From: Streptomyces sp. Root1304
Lineage (GTDB): Bacteria; Actinomycetota; Actinomycetes; Streptomycetales; Streptomycetaceae
Length of the DNA stretch: 64,000 nt
Direction of reading: 5' to 3'
NCBI RefSeq assembly: GCF_001426405.1
Contig: NZ_LMEP01000001.1
Coordinates: 1,241-65,240 of the forward strand
The translations under genes and the position numbers were made by a program. Under the pieces are notes generated by a model. It worked only from the letters and a program-made list of their open reading frames with translations. It had not been told where the DNA came from and made no database searches. Below are positions 24,619 through 33,695 of the stretch, piece after piece (the stretch's first letter is position 1; each line of letters opens with the position of its first letter).

Positions 24619-27261
24619 ATGGTGATGGCCCCGGACACCCAGCCCCCCGAGGAGGGCAAGGCCGACGTGCCCGAGCGGGTCTCCGGCGACGAGCCGCTGC
24701 TCGCCGCCCGTGTCCACCGGCCCTCCGACCTGATGCGGCTGCTCGCCGGCCTGCTCGCGATCGGGCTCGTCATCGCCGTCGCCGCGTTCGCCCACGCGAC
24801 GACCTCGGGCCTGGAGGAGGACATCAACAAGGGTGCGGTCGGCGCACCCGACGTCTTCGTCAAGATCGCCGGTCTCGTCTCCTCCATCGCCGTCCTGCTG
24901 GTCCCGGTCGCCTTCGCCATCGAGCGGCTGATCAAACGGGACGGGCTGCGGATCGCGGACGGCGTCCTCGCCGCCGTCCTCGCGCACGGCGTCACCCTCG
25001 CCACCGACCTCTGGGTCGCCCAGGCCGCGCCCGGCACCATCCAGGACGCGCTGACCCAGCCGCAGTCCGGCGGCGGGCTCACCGACCCGGTGCACAACTA
25101 CCTGGCCCCGGTGATCGCGTACATGACCGCCGTCGGCATGGCCCGCAGGCCCCGCTGGCGGGTGTCGCTGTGGGCGGTGCTGCTGCTCGACGCGTTCACG
25201 ATGCTGGTGGCCGGCTACACCACGGCGCTCTCGATCATCCTGACCGTGCTGATCGGCTGGACGGTGGCGTACGGCACGCTCTACGCGGTCGGCTCCCCCA
25301 ACGTCCGGCCGACCGGCCAGACCCTTCTCGCCGGTCTGCGCCGGGTCGGCTTCAAACCGGTGACCGCGCTGCGCGCCGAGGGCGTCCCGGACTCCGCGGA
25401 CAGCGGTGACCGGGGCCGCCGGTACATCGTGACCCTGGAGGACGGGCCGCCCCTCGACGTCACCGTCGTCGACCGGGAGCAGCAGGCGCACGGCTTCTTC
25501 TACCGGGTGTGGCGGCGGATCACCCTCCGTACGATCACCACCCGCCGCTCGATCGTCTCGCTGCGGCAGGCCCTGGAGCAGGAGGCGCTCCTCGCGTACG
25601 CGGCCATCGCCGCCGGGGCGAACGCGCCGAAGCTGATCGCCACCTCCGAGCTCGGCCCGGACGCCGTGATGCTCGTCTACGAGCACATCGGCGGCCGCAG
25701 TCTGGACTCGCTCGACGACTCCGAGATCACCGACGAGCTGGTCCGCAGCGCCTTCCGGCAGGTGCGGGCGCTGCAGTCGCGCCGTATCGCCCACCGCAGG
25801 CTGACCGGCGACGCGATCCTGGTGGATCGTTCCGGCAGGGTGATCCTCACCGATCTGCGGGGCGGCGAGATCGCGGCCGGCGACCTGATCCTGCGGATGG
25901 ACGTCGCCCAGCTGCTCACCACCCTCGGCCTGCGGGTCGGGGCCGAGCGGGCGGTCGCCGCCGCCGTCGAGGTCCTGGGCCCCGACACCGTCGCCGACTG
26001 TCTGCCGCTGCTCCAGCCGATCGCGCTGAGCCGCTCCACGCGCGCGACGCTGCGGAAGCAGGCCAGGGAGCGGTCGGCACGCGAGCGCGAGGCCGTGCTC
26101 GCCGCCTCGGAGGCGGCCAAGCACGAGCGGGAGCTCACGAAGGCGGCGGCACACGGCGGTCCCGAGACCGTGCAGACGGAGACGAAGGCCGAGAAGAAGG
26201 CGGACAAGAAGGCCGAGAAGCGGGCGCTCGACACGGCCCTCGACGAGGCCCGCGAGGAGGACCTGCTCTCCCAGATCCGGCAGCAGGTGCTGCTGATCCG
26301 CCCGCAGGCGCCGGTGGAGCCGGTCCGTCTGGAGCGGATCAAGCCGCGGACCCTGGTCAGTCTGATCGCGGGCGCGGTCGCCGCGTACTTCCTGCTGTCA
26401 CAGATCGCCCGTACGCCGCTGTCGACGGTCAGCCAGGCGGACTGGCGGTGGGTGGCGACCGCCGTGGTGTTCTCGGCGCTCAGCTATGTGGCGGCGGCGA
26501 TGAGCCTGCTGGGCTTCGTGCCGGAGCGGGTGGGGTTCTGGCGGACGGTGGTGGCGCAGGTCGCCGGCTCGTTCGTGAAGATCGTCGCCCCGGCGGCCGT
26601 CGGCGGCGTCGCCCTGAACACCCGCTTCCTCCAGCGCGCGGGCGTGCGCCCGGGGCTCGCGGTGGCGAGCGTCGGCGCCTCGCAGCTCTTCGGACTCGGG
26701 GCGCACATCCTGCTGCTGCTGTCCTTCGGCTATCTGACGGGTACGGAGAAGTCGCAGTCCTTCACCCCGTCGAGGACGGTCATCGCGGGCCTGCTCACGG
26801 TCGCGGTCCTGGTCCTGGTCGCGACGGCGATCCCGTTCATGCGGAAGTTCGTCTCGACCCGGCTGCGGTCCCTGTTCGCCGGGGTCGTGCCGCGCATGCT
26901 GGACGTGCTCCAGCGGCCGATGAAGCTGGTCACCGGCATCGGCGGCATGCTGCTCCTGACCGCCGCGTTCGTGTTCTGCCTCGACGCCTCGATCCGGGCG
27001 TTCGGGCACGGGACCGCGACGGTCAGCTACGCGAGCGTGGCCGTCGTCTTCCTCGCGGGCAACGCGCTCGGCTCGGCGGCGCCGACGCCGGGCGGTGTCG
27101 GCGCGGTCGAGGGCGCGCTCACCCTCGGTCTGGTGGCGGTGGGGCTGCCCATCGAGGTCGCGACCCCGGCGGTGCTCCTGTACCGCCTGCTCACGCTCTG
27201 GGTCCCGGTGCTGCCGGGCTGGATCTGCTTCAACTGGCTGACGAAACGCGGAGCGCTGTAG
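24619..27261 (+). CDS. Kinase-like domain fused to LPG-synthase-type membrane domain
   Basis: An 880-residue protein with three parts. Residues about 30-220 hold several membrane helices (LMRLLAGLLAIGLVIAVAAF, VSSIAVLLVPVAFAI, VLLLDAFTMLVAGYTTAL). The centre (about 250-450) is a degenerate kinase-like fold: QALEQEALLAYAAIAAGANAPKLIA, LVYEHIGGRSLDSL, HRRLTGDAILVDRSGRVILTDLRGG. A charged segment follows, and the end (about 575-880) is an UPF0104/LPG-synthase-like membrane region with GSFVKIVAPAAVGGVALNTRFLQRAG and PTPGGVGAVEGALTLGL. Such proteins are flippase/synthase-like; no catalytic LPG-synthase GNAT domain is present. ATG 24619 is chosen over GTG 24517, whose extra 34 residues come from simple-sequence DNA. 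Confidence 0.78.
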   Translation: MVMAPDTQPPEEGKADVPERVSGDEPLLAARVHRPSDLMRLLAGLLAIGLVIAVAAFAHATTSGLEEDINKGAVGAPDVFVKIAGLVSSIAVLLVPVAFAIERLIKRDGLRIADGVLAAVLAHGVTLATDLWVAQAAPGTIQDALTQPQSGGGLTDPVHNYLAPVIAYMTAVGMARRPRWRVSLWAVLLLDAFTMLVAGYTTALSIILTVLIGWTVAYGTLYAVGSPNVRPTGQTLLAGLRRVGFKPVTALRAEGVPDSADSGDRGRRYIVTLEDGPPLDVTVVDREQQAHGFFYRVWRRITLRTITTRRSIVSLRQALEQEALLAYAAIAAGANAPKLIATSELGPDAVMLVYEHIGGRSLDSLDDSEITDELVRSAFRQVRALQSRRIAHRRLTGDAILVDRSGRVILTDLRGGEIAAGDLILRMDVAQLLTTLGLRVGAERAVAAAVEVLGPDTVADCLPLLQPIALSRSTRATLRKQARERSAREREAVLAASEAAKHERELTKAAAHGGPETVQTETKAEKKADKKAEKRALDTALDEAREEDLLSQIRQQVLLIRPQAPVEPVRLERIKPRTLVSLIAGAVAAYFLLSQIARTPLSTVSQADWRWVATAVVFSALSYVAAAMSLLGFVPERVGFWRTVVAQVAGSFVKIVAPAAVGGVALNTRFLQRAGVRPGLAVASVGASQLFGLGAHILLLLSFGYLTGTEKSQSFTPSRTVIAGLLTVAVLVLVATAIPFMRKFVSTRLRSLFAGVVPRMLDVLQRPMKLVTGIGGMLLLTAAFVFCLDASIRAFGHGTATVSYASVAVVFLAGNALGSAAPTPGGVGAVEGALTLGLVAVGLPIEVATPAVLLYRLLTLWVPVLPGWICFNWLTKRGAL

Positions 27262-27344
27262 ACCGCGAAGCGCCGCAGGCCGCCCGCCACCCGCATGGAC
27301 CTCCGTCCCGCGCGGGTGCGCGGGCGGCGGCACACCATGGGCCT

Positions 27345-28916
27345 ATGCCGATCTCCGCCGCCCAGCGCGCCGCCCTCTTCACCGCCACCACCGTGCTGCT
27401 CGCCGCCGGGTGCTCGGACGGGGGAGACGACGCGGCGGACGTGCCGGCCCCGAGCGGCTCGGGCATGTCGGCGCTGACGGCGCAGAAGCTGTCCTGGGCC
27501 CCCTGCCCGGCTCCGTCGGCCGCCGAGGGGGGCGGGCCCGCGCCCTCCCCGCTGCCCGGCGGCGCGATCTGGGAGTGCTCCTTCCTGCAGGCGCCGCTGG
27601 ACTGGTCGGTGCCGGAGGGCGAGACGATCGAGCTGGCCCTCATCCGGGCCCGGGCCCGCGACAAGGAGCGCCGGATCGGTTCGCTCGTCTTCAACTTCGG
27701 CGGCCCCGGCGGCTCCGGCATCACCGGTCTGCCCGGCTTCGCCACCGACTACGAGACCCTGCGCGGCCGCTACGACCTGGTGTCCTTCGACCCGCGCGGG
27801 GTGGGCCGCAGCGACCCGGTGGAGTGCGCGAGCGACAAGGAGCTCGACGCCTACTACGCCCTGGACTTCACGCCCGACGACGAGGCGGAGGAGCGGACGC
27901 TGTCGGACGCGCAGAAGAAGTACGCGACCGGCTGCGAGCGGGACGCCGGACCGGCCCTGCCGCACGTCGGCACGGAGAACGCCGCCCGGGACGTGGACCT
28001 GATGCGCCAGGTCCTCGGCGACGAGAAGCTCCACTACTTCGGCATCTCGTACGGCACCGAACTCGGCGGCGTCTACGCCCACCTGTTCCCGAAGAACGTC
28101 GGCCGGGCCGTCTTCGACGCCGTCGTCGACCCGGACGCCGGGGTCGAGGACGGCGCGCTCGGCCAGGCGAAGGGCTTCCAGCTCGCCCTGGACAACTTCG
28201 CCCGCGACTGCGTCGACCGGGGCGACGAGTGCACCCTGCCCGGTTCGACCGTCGCCGAGGTCGAGACCTTCGTGACGGACCTCCTCGCGTCCCTCGACAA
28301 GAAGCCGATCCCCGGCATCGGGGACCGGAAGCTGACCCAGACGCAGGCCACCAACGGCATCGCGCAGTCCCTGTACTCCAAGGAGTACTGGACCTATCTG
28401 GAACAGGGCCTCGACGCGGCGGACGGCGGCGACGGGGCGCTGCTGCTCTCGCTCTCGGACGCGATGAACGGACGCGGCGAGAACGGCTCGTACAGCAACA
28501 TCCAGGCCGCCAACGCCGCCATCAACTGCGTGGACTTCAAGGAGCGCTACACCCTCGGCCAGGCGAAGGAGCGGCTCGGCCGGTTCCGCGAGGCTTCCCC
28601 CGTCTTCGGCGACTTCATGGGCTGGGCGCTGGCCAGTTGCGCGCAGTGGCCGGTGCCGGGGCTCTGGGAGCACCCGGACGTCTCCGCCCCGGGCTCGGCT
28701 CCGATCCTGGTCGTCGGCAACACCGGTGACCCGGCCACCCCGTACGAGGGCGCCCGCTCGATGGTGGAGGCGCTCGGCCAGGGCGTCGGCGTGGAGCTGA
28801 CATACGAGGGCGAGGGCCACGGCGCCTACAACAGCGGCAACGCGTGCGTGAAGAAGGCCGTGGACGCCTACCTCCTGGACGGCAAGGTCCCCGCCTCGGG
28901 AAGCGTCTGCAAGTAG
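27345..28916 (+). CDS. SlpD/Tap-type lipoprotein alpha/beta hydrolase
   Basis: A 523-residue exported hydrolase. The signal MPISAAQRAALFTATTVLLAAGCSDGGDD has a lipobox with Cys23. The fold is the S33 tripeptidyl-aminopeptidase type: FNFGGPGGSGIT (oxyanion hole), FDPRGVGRSDPV, the nucleophile elbow YFGISYGTELGG, then NTGDPATPYEGA with the acid Asp and GEGHGAYNSGNAC with the His. Relatives in Streptomyces (Tap, SlpD, SlpE) remove N-terminal tripeptides from secreted proteins. Its ribosome site is weak. A paralogue starts 75 bp downstream in the same direction, suggesting a tandem duplication and cotranscription. Confidence 0.88.
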   Translation: MPISAAQRAALFTATTVLLAAGCSDGGDDAADVPAPSGSGMSALTAQKLSWAPCPAPSAAEGGGPAPSPLPGGAIWECSFLQAPLDWSVPEGETIELALIRARARDKERRIGSLVFNFGGPGGSGITGLPGFATDYETLRGRYDLVSFDPRGVGRSDPVECASDKELDAYYALDFTPDDEAEERTLSDAQKKYATGCERDAGPALPHVGTENAARDVDLMRQVLGDEKLHYFGISYGTELGGVYAHLFPKNVGRAVFDAVVDPDAGVEDGALGQAKGFQLALDNFARDCVDRGDECTLPGSTVAEVETFVTDLLASLDKKPIPGIGDRKLTQTQATNGIAQSLYSKEYWTYLEQGLDAADGGDGALLLSLSDAMNGRGENGSYSNIQAANAAINCVDFKERYTLGQAKERLGRFREASPVFGDFMGWALASCAQWPVPGLWEHPDVSAPGSAPILVVGNTGDPATPYEGARSMVEALGQGVGVELTYEGEGHGAYNSGNACVKKAVDAYLLDGKVPASGSVCK

Positions 28917-28990
28917 CCCCGCCCCGGGCGCCCGGCCCCGTCGGTGGGACCGCCTAGGATGACCGCCTTGCCGGGATCCTGGGGGAACAC

Positions 28991-30550
28991 ATGTCCGTAC
29001 GGATACGCATGACGGTTCTGGCCGTGGCGGGGGTACTGCTCGCGGGCTGCACCAGCACGAGCGGCGGGGCCCCCGGTCCCGCCTCCACCGCGCCGACGGC
29101 CACCGGCGCCGGACCGTCGGCCACCGCAGCCGCTCCACCGCCCGCCTTCCCCGCGCTCCCCGGCGCCCTCACCGGCCAGCGCCTCGACTGGCAGCGCTGC
29201 CGTGCCGCGGAGGGCGGACAGCGGCCCGGCGCCGAGTGGCGCTGCGCCACGGTGACGGTGCCGCGCGACTACCGGAAGCCGGAGGGCGCCACCCTGCCCG
29301 TCGCGCTGATCCGCAAGCGGGCCACCGACGAACGCGGCCGCATCGGCTCGCTGCTCTTCAACTTCGGCGGCCCCGGCGCCTCCGGGGTCGACATCCTGCC
29401 GAGGGCGGCCGAGGAGTACGGGTCCCTGAACGCGCGCTACGACCTGGTCGGCTTCGACCCGCGCGGCGTGAGCCGCAGTGCGGGCGTGGTCTGCCGGACG
29501 GACGCCGAACAGGCCGCCGCCGAGGCCACCGTCGACCTCACCCCCGACTCGGGCGCCGAGGAGGCCGCGTTCCTGAAGGACAACACCGGCTTCGCCGCCG
29601 GCTGCGCCGAGCGCTCCGCCGCGCTCCTCGCGCACACCACGACCAGCGCCACCGCCCGGGACCTGGACCTGGTCCGGCAGGTCCTCGGGGACGAGAAGCT
29701 CCACTACTTCGGCATCTCGTACGGCACCCAGCTCGGCGGCACGTACGCCCACCTCTTCCCGGGGAACGTGGGCCGGCTCGTCCTCGACGCCGTCGTCGAC
29801 CCGACCGCCGACACGTTCGGGCACGCCCGCCACCAGACGGTCGGCTTCCAGCGGGCCCTGGACAACTACCTGAAGAGCACCGGCGAGGACCCGAAGGCCG
29901 GGACCGAGCGGATCGCACGCCTGCTCCGGAAGCTGGACCGCGCCCCGCTGACGGTCGGAGAGCGCCGGCTCACCGAGAGCCTCGCGCTCACGGGCATCGC
30001 GGTGACCCTGTACGGGAAGGCCAACTGGCCCCTCCTGACCCAGGGCCTCAAGGAGGCCGAGGCCGGTCGCGGCGGCGCCCTGCTCGCGCTCGCCGACGCC
30101 TACAACGACCGTGACGCGAGCGGCCACTACTCCACCCAGTCGCACTCCCAGCGGGCGATCTCCTGCGCCGACTCCAGCACCCGGCCGACCGCCGCGCAGG
30201 CGAAGGCGCTGCTGTCCGAATTCCGCCGCCTCTCCCCCGTGTTCGGCGCGTTCCTCGCCTGGGACACGGCCGGCTGGTGCGCCGGATGGCCGGTCGAGGG
30301 CGAGCGGGCGACCCCGGAGGCGAGCGCCCCGGGCGCGGCCCCGGTCCTGGTCGTGGGGACGACGGGCGACCCGGCGACCCCGTACGAGGGCGCGGAGCGG
30401 ATGGCGAAGGAACTCGGGGACGGCGTCGGCGTCCTGGTCACCAACCGGGGTGAGGGGCACGGCGCCTACGGCACCTCGCGGTGCGTGACGGAGAAGATCG
30501 ACGCGTACTTCCTGAAGGGCACGGTCCCGAAGTACGGCACGACCTGCTGA
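28991..30550 (+). CDS. SlpD/Tap-type lipoprotein alpha/beta hydrolase, second copy
   Basis: A 519-residue paralogue of the preceding gene. MSVRIRMTVLAVAGVLLAGCTSTSGG gives a lipobox with Cys20. It repeats the landmark segments FNFGGPGASGVD, FDPRGVSRSAGV, YFGISYGTQLGG (nucleophile Ser), TTGDPATPYEGA and GEGHGAYGTSRC. Cysteines at equivalent places suggest conserved disulfides. The ATG follows GGGGGAAC. The two products probably act on the outer face of the membrane on different peptide substrates. A strong terminator follows. Confidence 0.88.
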   Translation: MSVRIRMTVLAVAGVLLAGCTSTSGGAPGPASTAPTATGAGPSATAAAPPPAFPALPGALTGQRLDWQRCRAAEGGQRPGAEWRCATVTVPRDYRKPEGATLPVALIRKRATDERGRIGSLLFNFGGPGASGVDILPRAAEEYGSLNARYDLVGFDPRGVSRSAGVVCRTDAEQAAAEATVDLTPDSGAEEAAFLKDNTGFAAGCAERSAALLAHTTTSATARDLDLVRQVLGDEKLHYFGISYGTQLGGTYAHLFPGNVGRLVLDAVVDPTADTFGHARHQTVGFQRALDNYLKSTGEDPKAGTERIARLLRKLDRAPLTVGERRLTESLALTGIAVTLYGKANWPLLTQGLKEAEAGRGGALLALADAYNDRDASGHYSTQSHSQRAISCADSSTRPTAAQAKALLSEFRRLSPVFGAFLAWDTAGWCAGWPVEGERATPEASAPGAAPVLVVGTTGDPATPYEGAERMAKELGDGVGVLVTNRGEGHGAYGTSRCVTEKIDAYFLKGTVPKYGTTC

Positions 30551-30559
30551 CCGCGCGCG

Positions 30560-30611
30560 CTCGACGAAGGGCCCGGACCTCCCCGCGGGGAGGTCCGGGC
30601 CCTTCGTCGAG
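30560..30611. terminator. Long bidirectional terminator between the hydrolase and moeZ
   Basis: A 52-nt perfect palindrome centred on CCCCGCGGGG, with outer arms starting CTCGACGAAGGGCCCGG. It ends 4 bp before the moeZ stop codon and serves both converging genes. Confidence 0.88.
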
Positions 30612-30615
30612 TCGT

Positions 30616-31794
30616 CTAGTAGACCGGCTTCTCGGGCTCGATCTGGTGGACCCAGCCGATCACGCCGCCGCCGACGTGCACCGCGTCCGCGAAGCCCGCG
30701 GACTTGAGCACGGCGAGGACTTCCGCACTGCGGACACCCGTCTTGCAGTGCAGGACGATCCGCTTGTCCTGCGGGAGGTCCTGGAGGGCGGCGCCCATCA
30801 GGAACTCGTTCTTCGGGATCAGACGCGCGCCCGGGATCGAGACGATCTCGTACTCGTTCGGCTCGCGGACGTCGATGATGTCGATGTTCTCGCCCTCGTC
30901 GATCCACTCCTTGAGCTGCTTCGGAGTGATCGTGGAGCCGAGCGCCGCCTCCTGGGCCTCCTCGGACACGACGCCGCAGAAGGCCTCGTAGTCGATGAGC
31001 TCGGTGACGGTCGGGTTCTCGCCGCAGACCGCGCAGTTCGGGTCCTTGCGGACCTTGACCTGGCGGTACTGCATCTCCAGGGCGTCGTAGATCATCAGGC
31101 GGCCGACCAGCGGGTCGCCCACGCCGGCCAGGACCTTGATGGCCTCGGTGACCTGGATGGATCCGATGGACGCGCACAGCACGCCCAGGACGCCGCCCTC
31201 GGCGCAGGACGGGACCATGCCCGGCGGCGGGGGCTCCGGGTAGAGGCAGCGGTAGCAGGGACCGTACTCGGACCAGAACACGGACGCCTGGCCGTCGAAG
31301 CGGTAGATCGAACCCCAGACGTACGGCTTGTTCAGCAGCACGCAGGCGTCGTTCACCAGGTAGCGCGTGGCGAAGTTGTCCGTGCCGTCGACGATCAGGT
31401 CGTACTGGCTGAAGATGTCCATCACGTTCTCGGCCTCGAGCCGCTCTTCGTGGAGGATCACGTTCACGTACGGGTTGATGCCGAGCACGCTGTCGCGCGC
31501 CGAGGCGGCCTTGGACCGGCCGATGTCGGCCTGGCTGTGGATGATCTGGCGCTGGAGGTTCGACTCGTCGACCTCGTCGAACTCCACGATGCCGAGCGTG
31601 CCCACGCCGGCGGCGGCCAGGTACATCAGCGCCGGCGAGCCGAGGCCGCCGGCGCCGACGCACAGCACCTTCGCGTTCTTCAGCCGCTTCTGCCCGTCCA
31701 TCCCGACGTCCGGGATGATCAGGTGGCGGGAGTACCTGCGGACCTCGTCTACGGTGAGCTCGGCAGCCGGCTCGACCAGGGGTGGCAGCGACAC
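30616..31794 (-). CDS. moeZ: MoeZ: sulfur-carrier adenylyltransferase/sulfurtransferase
   Basis: A 392-residue two-domain protein. The N-terminal MoeB/ThiF part has GAGGLGSPALMYLAAAG, DEVDESNLQRQ and VDGTDNF, with zinc pairs in CYRCLYPE and CAVCGE. The C-terminal rhodanese domain (about 285-392) ends with the active loop HCKTGVRS, Cys present. It activates ubiquitin-like sulfur carriers (ThiS, MoaD, CysO) by adenylation and then thiocarboxylation, serving thiamin, molybdopterin and cysteine synthesis and sometimes natural-product sulfur steps. GTG 31794 is preceded by GGAG. It lies 63 bp below the polysaccharide-type genes on the same strand. Confidence 0.95.
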   Translation of the reverse strand: MSLPPLVEPAAELTVDEVRRYSRHLIIPDVGMDGQKRLKNAKVLCVGAGGLGSPALMYLAAAGVGTLGIVEFDEVDESNLQRQIIHSQADIGRSKAASARDSVLGINPYVNVILHEERLEAENVMDIFSQYDLIVDGTDNFATRYLVNDACVLLNKPYVWGSIYRFDGQASVFWSEYGPCYRCLYPEPPPPGMVPSCAEGGVLGVLCASIGSIQVTEAIKVLAGVGDPLVGRLMIYDALEMQYRQVKVRKDPNCAVCGENPTVTELIDYEAFCGVVSEEAQEAALGSTITPKQLKEWIDEGENIDIIDVREPNEYEIVSIPGARLIPKNEFLMGAALQDLPQDKRIVLHCKTGVRSAEVLAVLKSAGFADAVHVGGGVIGWVHQIEPEKPVY

Positions 31795-31857
31795 GGGGAC
31801 TCCGGTTGTCGGTATGTCAGTACGGTTGTTCTCCCCGTAACACTGCCACGCCTCTTC

Positions 31858-32595
31858 TCATTCCGAGACACCCGGTCCGATCCGCGAGACGATTTCGTCC
31901 CAGTAGCCGGGCAGCGAGTGAAATGCGGCGGTCTGTCCCGGGACCCCTGTCCGGTCGGTGAAGAAGATCGTCCCGGCCCCCTGCCAGCGGGCGATCCGCA
32001 GCGCCTCCTCCAGGTGGGTGCGCGGGATGCCGTGGACGAGGTGGACGAACTTCGCCTCCGTGTACTCGGCCGTCCACTCGGCCACCTGCGACCAGCGGTA
32101 GTCCGCCCACGGTCCCGAGAAGGTCACCAGCTGGTCGGCGGTCTCGGCGTACCCCGGGTGGGGGTGGGTGCCGTGGCCGAGGACGAGGTGCGCCTCGCCG
32201 CCGAGGACCGCCTCCAGGGTCGCGGTGACCCGCCGCACCCCGGCCAGGTCGGCCCGGTCGGCGGGGCAGCGGTCGAGGTAGAAGCCGTCCACCCGGTACC
32301 AGTCGAGGAAGCGGTGGGCGTCCGAGACCAGCTCGCCGAACGGCCGGGAGCCGTAGGCGGCGTCCAGGTGCCCGAGGACCCGGACCCCGGCGTTGCGGAG
32401 CCGGCCCGCCGCCTCCAGACAGTGCGGGTCCGGGCGGCTGCCGGGCCCGTCCGCCACGTTGAGCACCGCCCAGTGCAGCGGGGTCCCCGGGCGGGTCAGC
32501 TCGCCCCACTCGACGGGGGCGAGCAGCGGGTGGGCGTAGCCGGGCACGCCCACCCCGAGCGCCTGGACGGCTCCGGTCGCCGTCAGATGCGACAC
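31858..32595 (-). CDS. Spherulin-4-type (GH135/GH166-like) glycoside hydrolase
   Basis: A 245-residue single-domain protein of the spherulation-specific family 4. Its strands GVPGYAHPLLAPVEW, WAVLNVADGPG, VRVLGHLDAAYGSRPF, VDGFYLDRCPAD, LVLGHGTHPHPGYA, VHGIPRT and GTIFFTDRTG follow the TIM-barrel pattern seen in Sph3, Ega3 and the PelA hydrolase domain, which cut galactosamine-containing polymers. The acidic residues after GFYLD are likely in the active site. No signal peptide is visible, odd for an enzyme acting on exported polymer. Its start overlaps the stop of the upstream epimerase gene by 13 bp, so the two are coupled. Confidence 0.8.
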   Translation of the reverse strand: MSHLTATGAVQALGVGVPGYAHPLLAPVEWGELTRPGTPLHWAVLNVADGPGSRPDPHCLEAAGRLRNAGVRVLGHLDAAYGSRPFGELVSDAHRFLDWYRVDGFYLDRCPADRADLAGVRRVTATLEAVLGGEAHLVLGHGTHPHPGYAETADQLVTFSGPWADYRWSQVAEWTAEYTEAKFVHLVHGIPRTHLEEALRIARWQGAGTIFFTDRTGVPGQTAAFHSLPGYWDEIVSRIGPGVSE

Positions 32596-33554
32596 GCCGC
32601 CTCCATCCAGATGTCGGCGAGCGACTCCTCCAGGTTGATCCGGGGCCGCCAGCCGAGCCGGTCGCGGGCGGTGCGCACGTCGGCCTGCTGCCAGGGTCCG
32701 CAGCCGTCGGGGTACGGGTAGGGCGCCGAGGCCAGCTGGTCGGCGATGGTCCCCTCGGTGCGGGGGGCGCCGATCATCGGGCGCTGCGGCATGCCGTGCG
32801 GGGCGTCCAGTTCGTGCAGGTTGCCGGAGTAGCCGGCGACGCGGGCGAGGACGGCGGCGGCGTCGCGGAGGCGGACCGCGCGGCCGGTGCCGATGTTGAC
32901 GACGCCCTGCGCGGCGGAGAGCGAGGCGGCGTGCACGGCCCGCGCCACGTCCCGGACGTCGACGAAGTCCCGCTGGACCCCGAGTCCGCTGAGCTTCAGC
33001 TCGCCGTCCCCGGCCTGCATGGCCCGGCGCATGGCCTCGGCGAGACGGCCGAGCGGCGAACCGGCGGGCGTGCCCGGTCCCACGGGCGAGAACACCCGGA
33101 GGACCACGGCGTCGAGCCCGGAGCCGAGGACGAGTTCGGTCGCCGCCAGCTTCGACACCCCGTACGGGCCGCCGGGGCGGGGCACGGCGTCCTCGGCGGT
33201 GGAGGAGCCGGGCTGGCTGGGCCCGTACTCCGAGGCGCAGCCGACCTGGACGAGCCGGGCGCCGCAGCCGCTGCGGCGCAGGGCCTCGCAGACGGTGGCG
33301 ACGGCGACGGTGTTGTGCCGGGTCAGCTCGCGGGCGCCGCCTCGGGTGGCGCCCGCGCAGTTGACGACGACCCCGGGGTGGACGGCGTCGAGGAAGCGGG
33401 TCAGCGCGCCCGGGCTGCCGGAGGCGAGGTCGAACCGCACGTCGGCGTCGTCGCCCCGGCCGAGCGCGGTGAGGTGCACGGCCGGGTCGGCGAGCAGGCG
33501 GTCGGCGACGAAGCGGCCGATGAAGCCGTTGGCTCCGAGCAGTAGCACCCTCAT
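32583..33554 (-). CDS. NAD-dependent epimerase/dehydratase
   Basis: A 323-residue short-chain sugar-nucleotide epimerase type. MRVLLLGANGFIGRFVADRLL is the NAD-binding start (GxxGxxG), the Ser region is VQVGCASEYGPSQP and the catalytic pair is YGVSK. LSGLGVQRDFVDVRDVARAVHAA is the usual later motif. AAGGGG lies before the ATG. Substrate cannot be read off; next to a PelF-like glycosyltransferase and a galactosaminidase-like hydrolase, a C4 epimerase making UDP-GalNAc is plausible. It overlaps the spherulin-4 gene by 13 bp. Confidence 0.85.
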   Translation of the reverse strand: MRVLLLGANGFIGRFVADRLLADPAVHLTALGRGDDADVRFDLASGSPGALTRFLDAVHPGVVVNCAGATRGGARELTRHNTVAVATVCEALRRSGCGARLVQVGCASEYGPSQPGSSTAEDAVPRPGGPYGVSKLAATELVLGSGLDAVVLRVFSPVGPGTPAGSPLGRLAEAMRRAMQAGDGELKLSGLGVQRDFVDVRDVARAVHAASLSAAQGVVNIGTGRAVRLRDAAAVLARVAGYSGNLHELDAPHGMPQRPMIGAPRTEGTIADQLASAPYPYPDGCGPWQQADVRTARDRLGWRPRINLEESLADIWMEAACRI

Positions 33555-33695
33555 CGCGCGGCCCCTTCGTGCCGACCGGCCGGTCCTTGGGATCGAGGGG
33601 TCATGGTCTTCGGTCTCCTTGCGGGGTGATGAGAGGGGTGACGGGGCGCGCCCGCGGCGTCGGCTCCGCGGGTGCGCGGGGTCTTCATGGAGCTT

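Noticed and set aside
25509..27344. Extension of the first SlpD-like gene 612 codons upstream
   Set aside because: The open frame runs over the LPG-synthase-like gene in another frame with Arg/Gly/Pro-rich translation; the ATG at 27345 opens a typical lipoprotein signal.
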